This document shows, in pieces, positions 26,401-34,275 of a stretch of DNA of 36,747 nt (within the stretch, counting starts at the first letter, position 1; each line of letters opens with the position of its first letter). The notes under the pieces are model-generated. The model was not told the DNA's origin, did not search any database, and worked only from the letters and a program-made list of their open reading frames with translations. Source of the stretch: Roseomonas sp. (GTDB taxonomy: Bacteria; Pseudomonadota; Alphaproteobacteria; Acetobacterales; Acetobacteraceae). Where the stretch lies: assembly GCA_020249775.1 (NCBI GenBank), contig JADCFA010000051.1, forward strand, positions 1 through 36,747, read 5' to 3'. The position numbers and the translations under genes are program-made.

Positions 26401-26482
26401 GCGGGCACCCTGGCGCGGAGCAAAGCTGGAGACAAGCAACAACGCCCCATCCGGCCAGGAATTCATGGCGAGAAAATCCACG

Positions 26483-26492
26483 ATAATATAAC
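26483..26492. promoter_or_regulatory. AT-rich core of the divergent comM / hydrolase promoter region
   Basis: A rare AT-rich stretch between the two divergent genes. Read rightward it contains TATAAC and read leftward TATTAT, both possible -10 boxes, about 50 bases before comM and just upstream of the hydrolase alternatives. No good -35 is seen for either. Confidence 0.25.
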
Positions 26493-26536
26493 TTATGGTT
26501 GTATTGCGTGGCGCTTTGCGTCATTTATGCGGTGCC

Positions 26537-28054
26537 ATGTCTATTGCCCGTATCGCCACCTTCGCCTTCGCTGGGATCGAAGCCCAGGCGGTTGAAGTGC
26601 AGGTGCAAATCGCCCCGGGCCTGCCGGCCTTCTTGGTGGTCGGCTTGCCCGATAAGGCAGTGGCGGAAAGCCGGGAAAGGGTGCGCGCGGCCTTGCTTGG
26701 CCTAGGGCTTTCCATGCCGCCCAAGCGCGTGCTGGTGAACTTGGCCCCTGCCGATATCACCAAGGAAGGCAGCCATTTCGATCTACCCATTGCGCTCGCC
26801 GTACTGGCCGCGATGGATGTGCTGCCGCGTGATGAATTGGCCGGCTTTGCCGCGCTTGGTGAATTGTCGCTTGATGGCGCCATCATGCCTGTCGCGGGCG
26901 TGCTGCCGGCAGCTCTTGGCGCCTCAGCGCGTGACTTGGGACTGATCTGCCCCGCCGCGCAGGGCGGAGAGGCCGCCTGGGCCGGGCAGATTGAAGTGCT
27001 CGCCGCACCTGATCTTCCAGCGCTGCTCAATCACTTCAAGGGCGTGCAAGTCTTGCGCGCGCCGGAAGCGCCGAAGCTGGATGCCGCGCCGCAATCAGGC
27101 CCTTGTCTTTCCGATGTGAAGGGGCAGGAAACCGCAAAGCGCGCCTTGGAAATCGCTGCGGCTGGTGGGCATAATTTGCTCATGATCGGCCCGCCGGGTG
27201 GCGGCAAATCCATGCTCGCCGCGCGCCTGCCTGCTTTGCTGCCTGATCTTTCGCCGGCTGAGGCTTTGGAAGTGAGCCTCGTGCATTCCATCGCGGGCCT
27301 GCTGCAAGGCGGGCGGCTGGTGACCCGCCCACCCTTTCGGGAACCGCATCATTCCGCTTCCATGCCCGCGCTTGTCGGCGGTGGGTCGCGCGCCAAGCCA
27401 GGCGAAATCAGCCTCGCGCATCGTGGCGTTTTGTTCCTGGATGAATGGCCGGAATTTCCGCGCCAGGCGCTTGAGGCTTTGCGTCAGCCGATGGAAACCG
27501 GGCGCACCACGATCAGCCGCGTGCATTCGCATGTGACCTATCCGGCGCGGTTTCAATGCATTGCGGCGATGAATCCTTGCCGCTGCGGCTACCTTGGTCA
27601 GCCGGGCCGCGAATGCGGTCGCGCGCCGCGCTGTGGAGAGGATTATCAAATGCGGCTTTCCGGCCCGCTGCTTGATCGCATGGATATCACCATCGAAGTC
27701 ATGCCGATCGCGCCCGCTGAATTGGCCCGCGCCCCGGCGGGGGAGGGCAGCACGGCGGTAGCAGCGCGTGTGAAGGCCGCACGTGCGGCGCAACGCGCGC
27801 GCTATGGCGCGGATGGACCGCCGAATAATGCCGAAGCGAGCCTCGCTCAATTGCAGCTTGGGCTGGAAGCGGAAGCGGCCAACCTGCTTGAGATCGCCGC
27901 GACACGGCTTGGGCTTTCATCACGCGGGCAGGTACGAAGCCTGCGTGTGGCACGTAGCATCGCCGATCTGGCTGGCAGCGCCATGATCAGGCGCGCGCAT
28001 ATCGCCGAAGCGCTCGCCTTCCGCCACCGGATGCCGGGAAGGGTGGCGGCCTAA
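26537..28054 (+). CDS. comM: ComM/YifB-family Mg-chelatase-like AAA+ ATPase
   Basis: A 505-residue protein with the N-terminal ChlI-type lobe (MSIARIATFAF opening), Walker A GPPGGGKSM from residue 218, Walker B FLDEW (Asp302-Glu303), the four-cysteine motif NPCRCGYLG...C...C near 350-370, and the C-terminal Mg-chelatase domain. ComM is a hexameric helicase that promotes branch migration during natural transformation, although the gene is also widespread in bacteria not known to be competent. ATG 26537 gives the standard start; the frame is open from 26495. Confidence 0.94.
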   Translation: MSIARIATFAFAGIEAQAVEVQVQIAPGLPAFLVVGLPDKAVAESRERVRAALLGLGLSMPPKRVLVNLAPADITKEGSHFDLPIALAVLAAMDVLPRDELAGFAALGELSLDGAIMPVAGVLPAALGASARDLGLICPAAQGGEAAWAGQIEVLAAPDLPALLNHFKGVQVLRAPEAPKLDAAPQSGPCLSDVKGQETAKRALEIAAAGGHNLLMIGPPGGGKSMLAARLPALLPDLSPAEALEVSLVHSIAGLLQGGRLVTRPPFREPHHSASMPALVGGGSRAKPGEISLAHRGVLFLDEWPEFPRQALEALRQPMETGRTTISRVHSHVTYPARFQCIAAMNPCRCGYLGQPGRECGRAPRCGEDYQMRLSGPLLDRMDITIEVMPIAPAELARAPAGEGSTAVAARVKAARAAQRARYGADGPPNNAEASLAQLQLGLEAEAANLLEIAATRLGLSSRGQVRSLRVARSIADLAGSAMIRRAHIAEALAFRHRMPGRVAA

Positions 28055-28079
28055 CTTCCCATTCGGGCCTGAGGAAAAA

Positions 28080-28107
28080 GCCGAGAGCGTTCATACCCGA
28101 ACTCGGC
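28080..28107. terminator. Weak hairpin between convergent comM and uraH
   Basis: Arms GCCGA/TCGGC enclose an inner GTTC/GAAC stem. There is no T-run on either strand, so it would be a poor intrinsic terminator. The rest of 28055-28265 shows nothing recognisable. Confidence 0.25.
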
Positions 28108-28265
28108 CCATCAAACGACCAGCATTTTCACGTTCCGTCCTTCGCCGATAAGGGATTGGCGCGCGTCACCAAAACCAATCTTTGAAAGTGGCAATTACGT
28201 TCAGTGCTTGGTGAATGGGCCGCAATAAGGAGCCAGCCTTAGGCACGCCTTCACCTTCGCCTCCC

Positions 28266-28628
28266 TCAAGACCCGCGATAGGTCGCGTAACTCCAAGGCG
28301 AACAAAGCAGCGGCACATGGTAATGCCCCTGATCGGCCATCAGCCCAACCGCGAGCGTCACCACATCCAAGTAAGGCACCTCTGCCCCCTGGCCGCGGGC
28401 GCGGAAATACTCGGCCACCGCAAAGCGCAATTCGTAGCGCCCAGGGACGAAATCCGCCTGCGTCATCAAGGGGCTATCGGTGCGGCCATCGGCATTGGTG
28501 CGCCGCGTGGTCACCAAAACCGGCGCGGGGTCCATGCGCCAAAGCTCCACCGCCATGCCCTCAGCCGGGATGCCCTCGGCCGTGTTCAGCACATGTGTTG
28601 AAAGGGAGCCGGGTCCGCTGCGGGCCAT
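28266..28628 (-). CDS. uraH: 5-hydroxyisourate hydrolase (transthyretin-like)
   Basis: A 120-residue protein with the HIUase signatures: LSTHVLNTAEG near residues 9-19 with the active-site His12, a HYHVPLL segment, and the C-terminal YRGS tetrapeptide that closes the active site and distinguishes HIUase from transthyretin. It hydrolyses 5-hydroxyisourate to OHCU, the step after urate oxidation. GGAGATT ribosome site precedes the ATG. It follows puuD by 13 bases. The next enzyme, OHCU decarboxylase, is not in this window. Confidence 0.95.
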   Translation of the reverse strand: MARSGPGSLSTHVLNTAEGIPAEGMAVELWRMDPAPVLVTTRRTNADGRTDSPLMTQADFVPGRYELRFAVAEYFRARGQGAEVPYLDVVTLAVGLMADQGHYHVPLLCSPWSYATYRGS

Positions 28629-28641
28629 GGGGGAATCTCCT

Positions 28642-29826
28642 TCAATCCAAGGGCGCGCCGGCGGCGACCCAGGCGATCAGCTTGGCGCGTTCCTCGGCGG
28701 TGATTTCGGTCATATTGCCGGGGGGCATGGCTTCGGTCTGCACCTGCTGGCGCATGGAAGCCGCCCAGCGGCGGATTTGCGCCGGGGTTTCCATGATCAC
28801 GCCCTTGGGCGCAACCGCGATGCCCTCAAAACTCGGCTTCGCAGCATGGCAGCTTACGCAGCGCGCGGCGACAATGGCCTGAACTTCGGTGAAGGGCGGC
28901 ACTTCGGCACTCGCGTAATCCCGCTTGCCGGATTGCACGATGAAAAACGCCGCAATCATGGCCGCAACCGCCCCGGCAGGCAGCCAAAGCGCATTCCGCC
29001 CCTGTTGGCGCAGCACGAAGAATTGCCGCACCAAGGCGCCGGCCAGGCCAATCACCAGCAGGATCAGCCAATTCAGCGGGTGCTGCCAGGTCATGGGGTA
29101 ATGGGGCGAGATCATGATGAAAATCACGGGCAACGTGAGGTAGGTGTTATGCACACTGCGCTGCTTGCCCCAGCGGCCATATTTCGGATCGGGCGTGGCG
29201 CCGGCGCTCATCGCCGCGACCATTTTGCGCTGGCCGGGGATGATTACCATGGCGACATTGGCGACCATGATGGTGCCGGTCATGGCGCCCACCTGCAAAA
29301 ACGCCCCGCGGCCCGAGAAGACTTGGCAGGAGACATAGGCCACCACCGCCAGCGCCACGGCGCCGATCACGCCCAAAAGCGCCTCATTTTCCCCGAGCTT
29401 GGATCGGCAGACCAGATCATAGGCGACCCAGCCGCCCACCAGCATGGCCGCGCTGATGCCAATGGCCTGCCAGGGGGAAAGCGGCATCACGGCGGGATCA
29501 ATCAAATAGCTGGAAGCCTGGCCCCAATAGATCAGCACGAAAAGCGCAAAGCCGCTGATCCAGGTCCAATAGGCTTCCCATTTGAACCAATGGAGCTTTT
29601 CCGGCAGCTTTTCGGGCGCCAACAGGTATTTGCGCTTGTAGTAGAAACCGCCGCCATGCACCGCCCATTGCTCACCTCGTACGAGCGGGTTCTTGTCCGC
29701 CGGCGGGTCAAGCTGATTGTCCAATGAAATGAAATAGAAGGACGCCCCGATCCAGGCGATGCCCGTGATCAGGTGCAGCCAGCGTATGGCCAAATTGACC
29801 CATTCGGAAAGGGCGGCGAAATCCAT
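28642..29826 (-). CDS. puuD: Membrane-bound urate oxidase PuuD with C-terminal cytochrome c
   Basis: A 394-residue protein with about eight membrane helices in the first ~300 residues, including WLHLITGIAWIGASFYF and WEAYWTWISGFALF segments typical of PuuD. It ends in a soluble cytochrome c domain with the haem motif CVSCH and a likely Met ligand in AMPPGNM. PuuD oxidises urate to 5-hydroxyisourate and passes electrons to the respiratory chain, unlike soluble uricase. It is followed directly by uraH. The ATG is 133 bases from the divergent serA start. Confidence 0.94.
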   Translation of the reverse strand: MDFAALSEWVNLAIRWLHLITGIAWIGASFYFISLDNQLDPPADKNPLVRGEQWAVHGGGFYYKRKYLLAPEKLPEKLHWFKWEAYWTWISGFALFVLIYWGQASSYLIDPAVMPLSPWQAIGISAAMLVGGWVAYDLVCRSKLGENEALLGVIGAVALAVVAYVSCQVFSGRGAFLQVGAMTGTIMVANVAMVIIPGQRKMVAAMSAGATPDPKYGRWGKQRSVHNTYLTLPVIFIMISPHYPMTWQHPLNWLILLVIGLAGALVRQFFVLRQQGRNALWLPAGAVAAMIAAFFIVQSGKRDYASAEVPPFTEVQAIVAARCVSCHAAKPSFEGIAVAPKGVIMETPAQIRRWAASMRQQVQTEAMPPGNMTEITAEERAKLIAWVAAGAPLD

Positions 29827-29901
29827 CGGTGTTCCCAGGAAAAGGGCTTCTGTTACGGCGCCACAATGCGTCGCAAGATGCGATTACGGCAAGGGCAAAG
29901 C

Positions 29902-29957
29902 GGGGCAGGGCGGATTTCCCCTTGAAACCGGGGCGAATGAGGCGCAGGAACCGCCCC
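29902..29957 (+). promoter_or_regulatory. serA leader with mutually exclusive pairings
   Basis: Four G/C blocks in order: GGGG (29902-29905), CCCC (29918-29921), GGGGCG (29930-29935) and CGCCCC (29952-29957). The first can pair with the second, the second with the third, and the third with the fourth. The third/fourth stem would hold the AGGA ribosome site in its loop, just before ATG 29960. It does not match a riboswitch class I know; short G/C runs pair easily by chance. Confidence 0.25.
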
Positions 29958-29959
29958 CC

Positions 29960-31210
29960 ATGAGCCCTACCCGCCTCTCCCTCCCCAAGGACAAGATCAA
30001 GATCCTGTTGCTTGAGGGTATCTCCGATAGCGCTGTCGAGCTGCTGGCCGATGCCGGCTATCGTTCCGTCAAACGCGAAACCAAGGCGCTGGATGGCGCT
30101 GTGCTGGCGCGCGCGCTGAAGGGCGTGCATGTGCTTGGCATCCGTTCCCGCACCCAGGTGACGGAAGAAGTGCTGGCGGCGGCGGATCGGCTGATCACCA
30201 TTGGCTGCTTTTGCATCGGCACCAATCAGGTGGCCCTGGAAGCGGCGGCTTCGCGTGGCATTCCGGTGTTCAATGCGCCGTTTTCCAATACGCGGTCGGT
30301 CGCGGAACTGACGCTTGGCGAAATCATCATGATGATGCGCGGCGTCTTCCCGAAATCCAATGCCGCGCATCGCGGGGAATGGGACAAATCGGCGGCCAAT
30401 AGCTGGGAAGTGCGTGGCAAGACGCTTGGCATTATCGGCTATGGCAATATCGGCGCGCAGCTTTCGGTGCTGGCGGAAGCCTTCGGCATGCGCGTGATCT
30501 ATTACGATCACACCACCAAACTGCCGCATGGCAATGCGCAACCCATGCCAAGCCTGCATGCGTTGCTGGCCGAAGCCGATGCGGTCACGGTGCATGTGCC
30601 CGAAACCGCCGAGACCATGGGCATGATCGGGGAAGCAGCCATTCGCGCCATGAAGCCGGGTGCGGTTTTCGTGAATAATGCGCGCGGCACGGTGGTGGAT
30701 CTGGAAGCGCTCGCGGCCGCGTTGAAGGATGGGCATGTGCTCGGCGCGGCGGTGGATGTTTTCCCGGTGGAGCCGTCGCGCAATGGGGAGGCCTTTGTCT
30801 CCCCCCTGCAGGGCCTACCGAATGCGATTTTGACGCCGCATATCGGCGGCAGCACCGGGGAAGCGCAGTCGCGCATCGGGCAGGAAGTGGCGCGGAAGTT
30901 GATTGATTTCTCGGACACGGCAGCGACCTTTGGCGCGGTGAATTTCCCGCAGGTGCAATTGCCGGCGCGGCCATCGGGCGCGCGTTGGACCCATGCGCAT
31001 CGGGATACGCCCGGCATGCTTTCGCGCATCAATGAAATCTTTGGGCGGCGCGGCTTGAATATCTCGGCGCAATATCTGCAGACGGCGGGCAATATCGGCT
31101 ATCTCGTGATTGACAGTGCCGAGGCGCGGAAGGAGGCAGAGGAGATTCTTGGTGAGCTCCGTGAATTGCCCGGGACCATCCGCGCGCGATTGATCTACGA
31201 ACGCCATTGA
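29960..31210 (+). CDS. serA: D-3-phosphoglycerate dehydrogenase (E. coli type, with ACT domain)
   Basis: A 416-residue SerA close in length and wording to the E. coli enzyme (410). Seen are the GIGCFCIGTNQV-like segment, the Rossmann GYGNIG motif, catalytic Arg242 (NNARGT), Glu271 and His294 (TPHIGGST), and a C-terminal ACT domain. It catalyses the first step of serine synthesis. In E. coli, serine inhibition uses His344, Asn346 and Asn364; by eye these are His347, Asp349 and a conserved Asn here, so one contact differs. ATG 29960 gives the family start; the frame is open from 29759. The VTT gene start overlaps its stop. Confidence 0.94.
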   Translation: MSPTRLSLPKDKIKILLLEGISDSAVELLADAGYRSVKRETKALDGAVLARALKGVHVLGIRSRTQVTEEVLAAADRLITIGCFCIGTNQVALEAAASRGIPVFNAPFSNTRSVAELTLGEIIMMMRGVFPKSNAAHRGEWDKSAANSWEVRGKTLGIIGYGNIGAQLSVLAEAFGMRVIYYDHTTKLPHGNAQPMPSLHALLAEADAVTVHVPETAETMGMIGEAAIRAMKPGAVFVNNARGTVVDLEALAAALKDGHVLGAAVDVFPVEPSRNGEAFVSPLQGLPNAILTPHIGGSTGEAQSRIGQEVARKLIDFSDTAATFGAVNFPQVQLPARPSGARWTHAHRDTPGMLSRINEIFGRRGLNISAQYLQTAGNIGYLVIDSAEARKEAEEILGELRELPGTIRARLIYERH

Positions 31211-31908
31211 CGCCGGCTGTGAAATGGCGCCGGTTTGTGGCGCCTTTGGCGGTGGTTGTGGTGCTGGGCCTGGTGTGGGCCTTGGGTTTGCACCGGCATT
31301 TGAGCCTTGAAGCCCTGGCGGCGCAGCGTGAGGCTTTGGCGGGTTTGGTGGCAGCGCAGCCGATGCTGGCGGCATTGCTTTACCTGTTGGCCTATATTGT
31401 CGTGGTGGCGTTTTCCCTGCCGGGTGGTGCGGTGATGACCCTGGCCGGTGGGTTGTTGTTTGGCGTTGTGTTGGGTGCGGCTTTGGCTGTGCTTGGCGCC
31501 ACCATTGGAGCGGCGGTGCTGTTCCTATTGGCCCGATCTGCTTTTGCGCCTTTGGTGGCTGGGCGTGCGGAGGGGTTGCTTGGTCCGTTGCGGGCGGGTT
31601 TGGCGCGTGATGGGTTCTTTTATTTGTTGAGTTTGCGTCTGGTGCCGGTCTTTCCCTTTTGGTTGTTGAATCTGGCGCCGGCCTTGTTGGGCATGGGTTT
31701 TGCGCCTTACCTGGCCGCGACTTTCTTCGGCATTATCCCCGGCACTTTGGTGTTTGCGGGCATTGGAGCGGGCCTTGACGAGGTTTTTTTGTCTGGCGGT
31801 GTGCCCGACCTTGGTGTGATCTTTTCCCCCGGCGTTTTGCTGCCCTTATTGGGTCTCGCGTTGCTTTCGTTGTTTGGCGCATGGTGGCGCCGCCGTAGTT
31901 TGCGGTGA
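31207..31908 (+). CDS. TVP38/TMEM64 (VTT-domain, DedA-superfamily) membrane protein
   Basis: A 233-residue protein with five to six hydrophobic helices and the VTT-domain motifs FSLPGGAVMTLAGGLLFG (about 69-86) and LRLVPVFPFWLLN (about 144-156). DedA-superfamily proteins act in lipid or ion transport, and some flip lipid carriers, but TVP38-type members have no settled function. TTG 31207 overlaps the serA stop; GTG 31219 is an alternative start. It is often encoded next to FAD-dependent disulfide-reductase-like proteins, as here. Codon choice is G/T-ending, unlike serA. Confidence 0.85.
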   Translation: MTPAVKWRRFVAPLAVVVVLGLVWALGLHRHLSLEALAAQREALAGLVAAQPMLAALLYLLAYIVVVAFSLPGGAVMTLAGGLLFGVVLGAALAVLGATIGAAVLFLLARSAFAPLVAGRAEGLLGPLRAGLARDGFFYLLSLRLVPVFPFWLLNLAPALLGMGFAPYLAATFFGIIPGTLVFAGIGAGLDEVFLSGGVPDLGVIFSPGVLLPLLGLALLSLFGAWWRRRSLR

Positions 31909-31925
31909 TTTCGTCCTGGCGGGGT

Positions 31926-31948
31926 CCGGGGTAATACTATTACCCCGG
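31926..31948. repeat. Perfect 10-bp hairpin GGGGTAAT type upstream of the terminator
   Basis: CCGGGGTAAT and ATTACCCCGG pair perfectly around an ACT loop. With the next hairpin it forms a two-unit structure. GGGGTCCGGGG at 31921-31931 and GGGGGTACGGGGG at 31950-31962 look like two imperfect copies of one unit. Confidence 0.6.
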
Positions 31949-31955
31949 CGGGGGT

Positions 31956-31979
31956 ACGGGGGCAGCGCCCCCGTTTTTT
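31956..31979 (+). terminator. Strong intrinsic terminator after the VTT gene
   Basis: CGGGGGC (31957-31963) pairs perfectly with GCCCCCG (31967-31973) around an AGC loop, flanked by one A-T pair, and is followed by six T residues (31974-31979). This is a textbook Rho-independent terminator. The downstream gene begins only 14 bases later, with its AGGA ribosome site touching the T-run. Confidence 0.85.
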
Positions 31980-31992
31980 GAGGATTTTTTCA

Positions 31993-33417
31993 GTGCCAGA
32001 CACAGACATCGCCATCATCGGTGCCGGTGCTGCCGGCCTTTCGGTCGCTGCGATTTCGGCTGCGCTTGGCTTTCGCGTGACGTTGATTGAGCGTGGTGAG
32101 ATGGGTGGCGATTGCCTCAATACGGGGTGTGTCCCTTCCAAGGCATTGCTTTCGGTGGCGCATTTGGCGGCGGAGGCCAGGCGTGCGCCGCGTTATGGTG
32201 TGATGGTGCCGCCGCCCGTGATTGATTGGGCTTTGGTGCAGGCCGCGGTGAAGCGTGCCATTGGCACGATTGCCCCGCATGATTCTGAGGAGCGGTTTCG
32301 TGGTCTGGGGGTGGAGGTATTGCGTGCGGGCGCGCATTTCACCGGGCGGGATAGTTTGGATGTGGGTGGCCGGCGTTTGGTGTTTCGCCGTGCGGTGATT
32401 GCTGCGGGGTCGCGTGCGGTGGTGCCGGCGGTCCCTGGGCTTGGGCGGGTGCCTTTCCTGACGCATGAGACGGTGTTTGATCTGCCGGCCTGCCCTAAAC
32501 ATTTGTTGGTCTTGGGTGGCGGCCCGATTGGGTTGGAGATGGCTTTGGCGTTTCGCCGGCTTGGGGCGCGGGTGACGCTGGTGGAGCAGGCGCGGATTGC
32601 GGCGCGTGAGGATCAGGAGTGTGTGGCGCTGCTGCGGGCTGCGCTACTGGCTGAGGGTGTGGAGCTGCGGGAAGGGGTTGGTGTAGCCGAGGTTGCGCCG
32701 GCACCTGGCGGCCTGATGGCGCGGCTGGCTGATGGCGCCGAGCTACAGGCGAGCCATTTGCTGGTGGCGGCGGGGCGTGCCGCGCGTGTTGAGGGGCTTG
32801 GCTTGGAAGCGGCGGGCTTGGTTGGCTCAGCGCGCGGGGTTGCGACCAATCTGGCGCTGCGGGCCGAGGGTAATCGGCGCATTTGGGTGGCGGGGGATAT
32901 TGCGGACCCGGTTGGGCTTGGGCCGCGTGCTTTCACGCATGTGGCGTCTCAGCATGCGGGGATTATTGCCAGGTCCATGCTGTTTCGCCTGCCCTCCAGG
33001 CTGGATTACGCGGCGCTGCCGCGGGTGACCTATACCGATCCGGAATTGGCGCAGATTGGGCTGACCGAGGCTGAGGCGCGGGCGGCGCATGGGGAGGTGC
33101 GGGTTCTCAGGCGCGGCTTGCAGGAGAATGATCGGCTGGTTGCCGAGGATCGGGCGGAGGGGCTGATCAAGCTGATTGCGACACCGCGCGGGCGGCTTTT
33201 GGGGGCCTCGGTGGTGGGGCCTCGGGCTGGGGATATGGCGGGGATGCTGGGGCTGATGATCGGCCGGCGGCTGCCGCTTTCGGCCTTGGCGGGGATGGTT
33301 TTGCCCTATCCGACGCTGCAGGAGGCTGCGAAGCGCGCGGCGGGGGATTTTTATGCGCCGAAGCTGGCCTCCCCCCTGGTCAAAAGGCTTTTGGGGTTGT
33401 TGAAGCACCTGCCCTGA
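31993..33417 (+). CDS. FAD/NAD(P) disulfide-oxidoreductase-like protein (mercuric-reductase-like family)
   Basis: A 474-residue flavoprotein with FAD-binding GAGAAG near residues 10-15, redox cysteines Cys41 and Cys46 (GGDCLNTGCVPSK), NAD(P)-binding GGGPIGLE and a C-terminal dimerisation domain. The catalytic His-Pro-Thr motif of lipoamide and glutathione reductases is YPT (Tyr439), and there is no C-terminal vicinal Cys pair or heavy-metal domain as in true MerA. So the electron acceptor is unknown. GTG 31993 has an AGGA ribosome site eight bases upstream and is preferred over TTG 31978. It follows a VTT gene, a recurrent pairing. Confidence 0.87.
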   Translation: MPDTDIAIIGAGAAGLSVAAISAALGFRVTLIERGEMGGDCLNTGCVPSKALLSVAHLAAEARRAPRYGVMVPPPVIDWALVQAAVKRAIGTIAPHDSEERFRGLGVEVLRAGAHFTGRDSLDVGGRRLVFRRAVIAAGSRAVVPAVPGLGRVPFLTHETVFDLPACPKHLLVLGGGPIGLEMALAFRRLGARVTLVEQARIAAREDQECVALLRAALLAEGVELREGVGVAEVAPAPGGLMARLADGAELQASHLLVAAGRAARVEGLGLEAAGLVGSARGVATNLALRAEGNRRIWVAGDIADPVGLGPRAFTHVASQHAGIIARSMLFRLPSRLDYAALPRVTYTDPELAQIGLTEAEARAAHGEVRVLRRGLQENDRLVAEDRAEGLIKLIATPRGRLLGASVVGPRAGDMAGMLGLMIGRRLPLSALAGMVLPYPTLQEAAKRAAGDFYAPKLASPLVKRLLGLLKHLP

Positions 33418-33447
33418 GATGGTTCCCCTGGGGGCCGTTCCAGGCTA

Positions 33448-33459
33448 ATTGACGTCAAT
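33448..33459. promoter_or_regulatory. Perfect 12-bp palindrome before bdhA
   Basis: ATTGACGTCAAT is a perfect inverted repeat 21 bases before ATG 33481, in the 63-base gap between two co-directed genes. Operators for fatty-acid or PHB-type regulators (TetR or MerR-like) often have this form, but which protein binds is not known. Confidence 0.45.
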
Positions 33460-33480
33460 CTAAACTGACACAGGTGTTTG

Positions 33481-34275
33481 ATGGAACGCATCCTTGCGGG
33501 GCGCTCGGCGCTCGTCACCGGTTCCACCTCGGGCATTGGGCTTGGCATTGCGCTGCTGCTGGCGGAAGCCGGTGCCCGGGTGATGTTGAATGGCATGGGC
33601 AAGGCAGAAGACATCGCCGCAGCCCGCACCAGGGTGGGCGCAGCGATGGGTGGGGGTGAGGCGCCTTATTCAGCGGCGGATCTCTCGAAGCCCGCCGGCG
33701 TGCGCGCCATGGTGGCGGAAGCGGAAGCCGCTTTCGGCGGCGTTGATATCCTAGTGAATAATGCCGGCATTCAATTCGTGAGCCCGGTCGAGGATTTCCC
33801 GGAAGAAAAATGGGATGCGATCATTGCGATCAATATGTCGTCCAATTTCCACGCCATTCGCGCCGCACTGCCGGGGATGAGAAAGCGCGGCTGGGGGCGG
33901 ATCATCAATATCGCCTCCGCGCATGGCCTGGTCGCGAGCCCCTATAAGGTGGCTTATGTTGCGGCCAAGCATGGCGTGGTGGGCATGACCAAGGTGGTGG
34001 CTTTGGAAATTGCCGAGACACCGATCACCTGCAATGCGATCTGCCCTGGTTTTGTGAGGACACCTTTGGCCGAGGCGCAGGTGAAGCCACTCGCCGATAA
34101 ATTCGGCATTTCGGAAGAAGCGGCGCTGCGCGATCATTTGCTGGTCAAGCAACCATCGCGGCGTTGGATTGAGGTTGAGGATATTGCGCGCATGGCGCTT
34201 TATCTCTGCGGCCCCGGTTCGGGTGCGGTGAATGGCGCGGCACTTTCCATTGATGGCGGGTGGCTCGCTGCGTGA
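33481..34275 (+). CDS. bdhA: 3-hydroxybutyrate dehydrogenase
   Basis: A 264-residue SDR with TGSTSGIG near residue 12-19, NNAG near 91, active-site Ser in NIASAHGL, and Tyr159/Lys163 (YVAAK), all canonical. The HGLVASPYKVAYVAAKHG and CPGFVRTPL segments are typical of bacterial D-3-hydroxybutyrate dehydrogenases, which oxidise 3-hydroxybutyrate from PHB breakdown to acetoacetate. ATG 33481 has an AGGTG ribosome site. Its stop overlaps the start of a patatin gene, suggesting a shared role in PHB or lipid turnover. Confidence 0.9.
   Translation: MERILAGRSALVTGSTSGIGLGIALLLAEAGARVMLNGMGKAEDIAAARTRVGAAMGGGEAPYSAADLSKPAGVRAMVAEAEAAFGGVDILVNNAGIQFVSPVEDFPEEKWDAIIAINMSSNFHAIRAALPGMRKRGWGRIINIASAHGLVASPYKVAYVAAKHGVVGMTKVVALEIAETPITCNAICPGFVRTPLAEAQVKPLADKFGISEEAALRDHLLVKQPSRRWIEVEDIARMALYLCGPGSGAVNGAALSIDGGWLAA

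Noticed and set aside
28215..28601. 128-codon plus-strand frame opposite uraH
   Set aside because: It overlaps uraH almost entirely and its translation resembles no family; uraH has full signature motifs.
29827..29959. A known riboswitch before serA
   Set aside because: The leader does not match any riboswitch pattern I can recall with confidence; reported only as a weak pairing possibility.
31993..33417. Calling the flavoprotein merA or lpd
   Set aside because: No heavy-metal domain or terminal Cys pair for mercuric reductase, and no catalytic His for lipoamide dehydrogenase; left as a family-level call.
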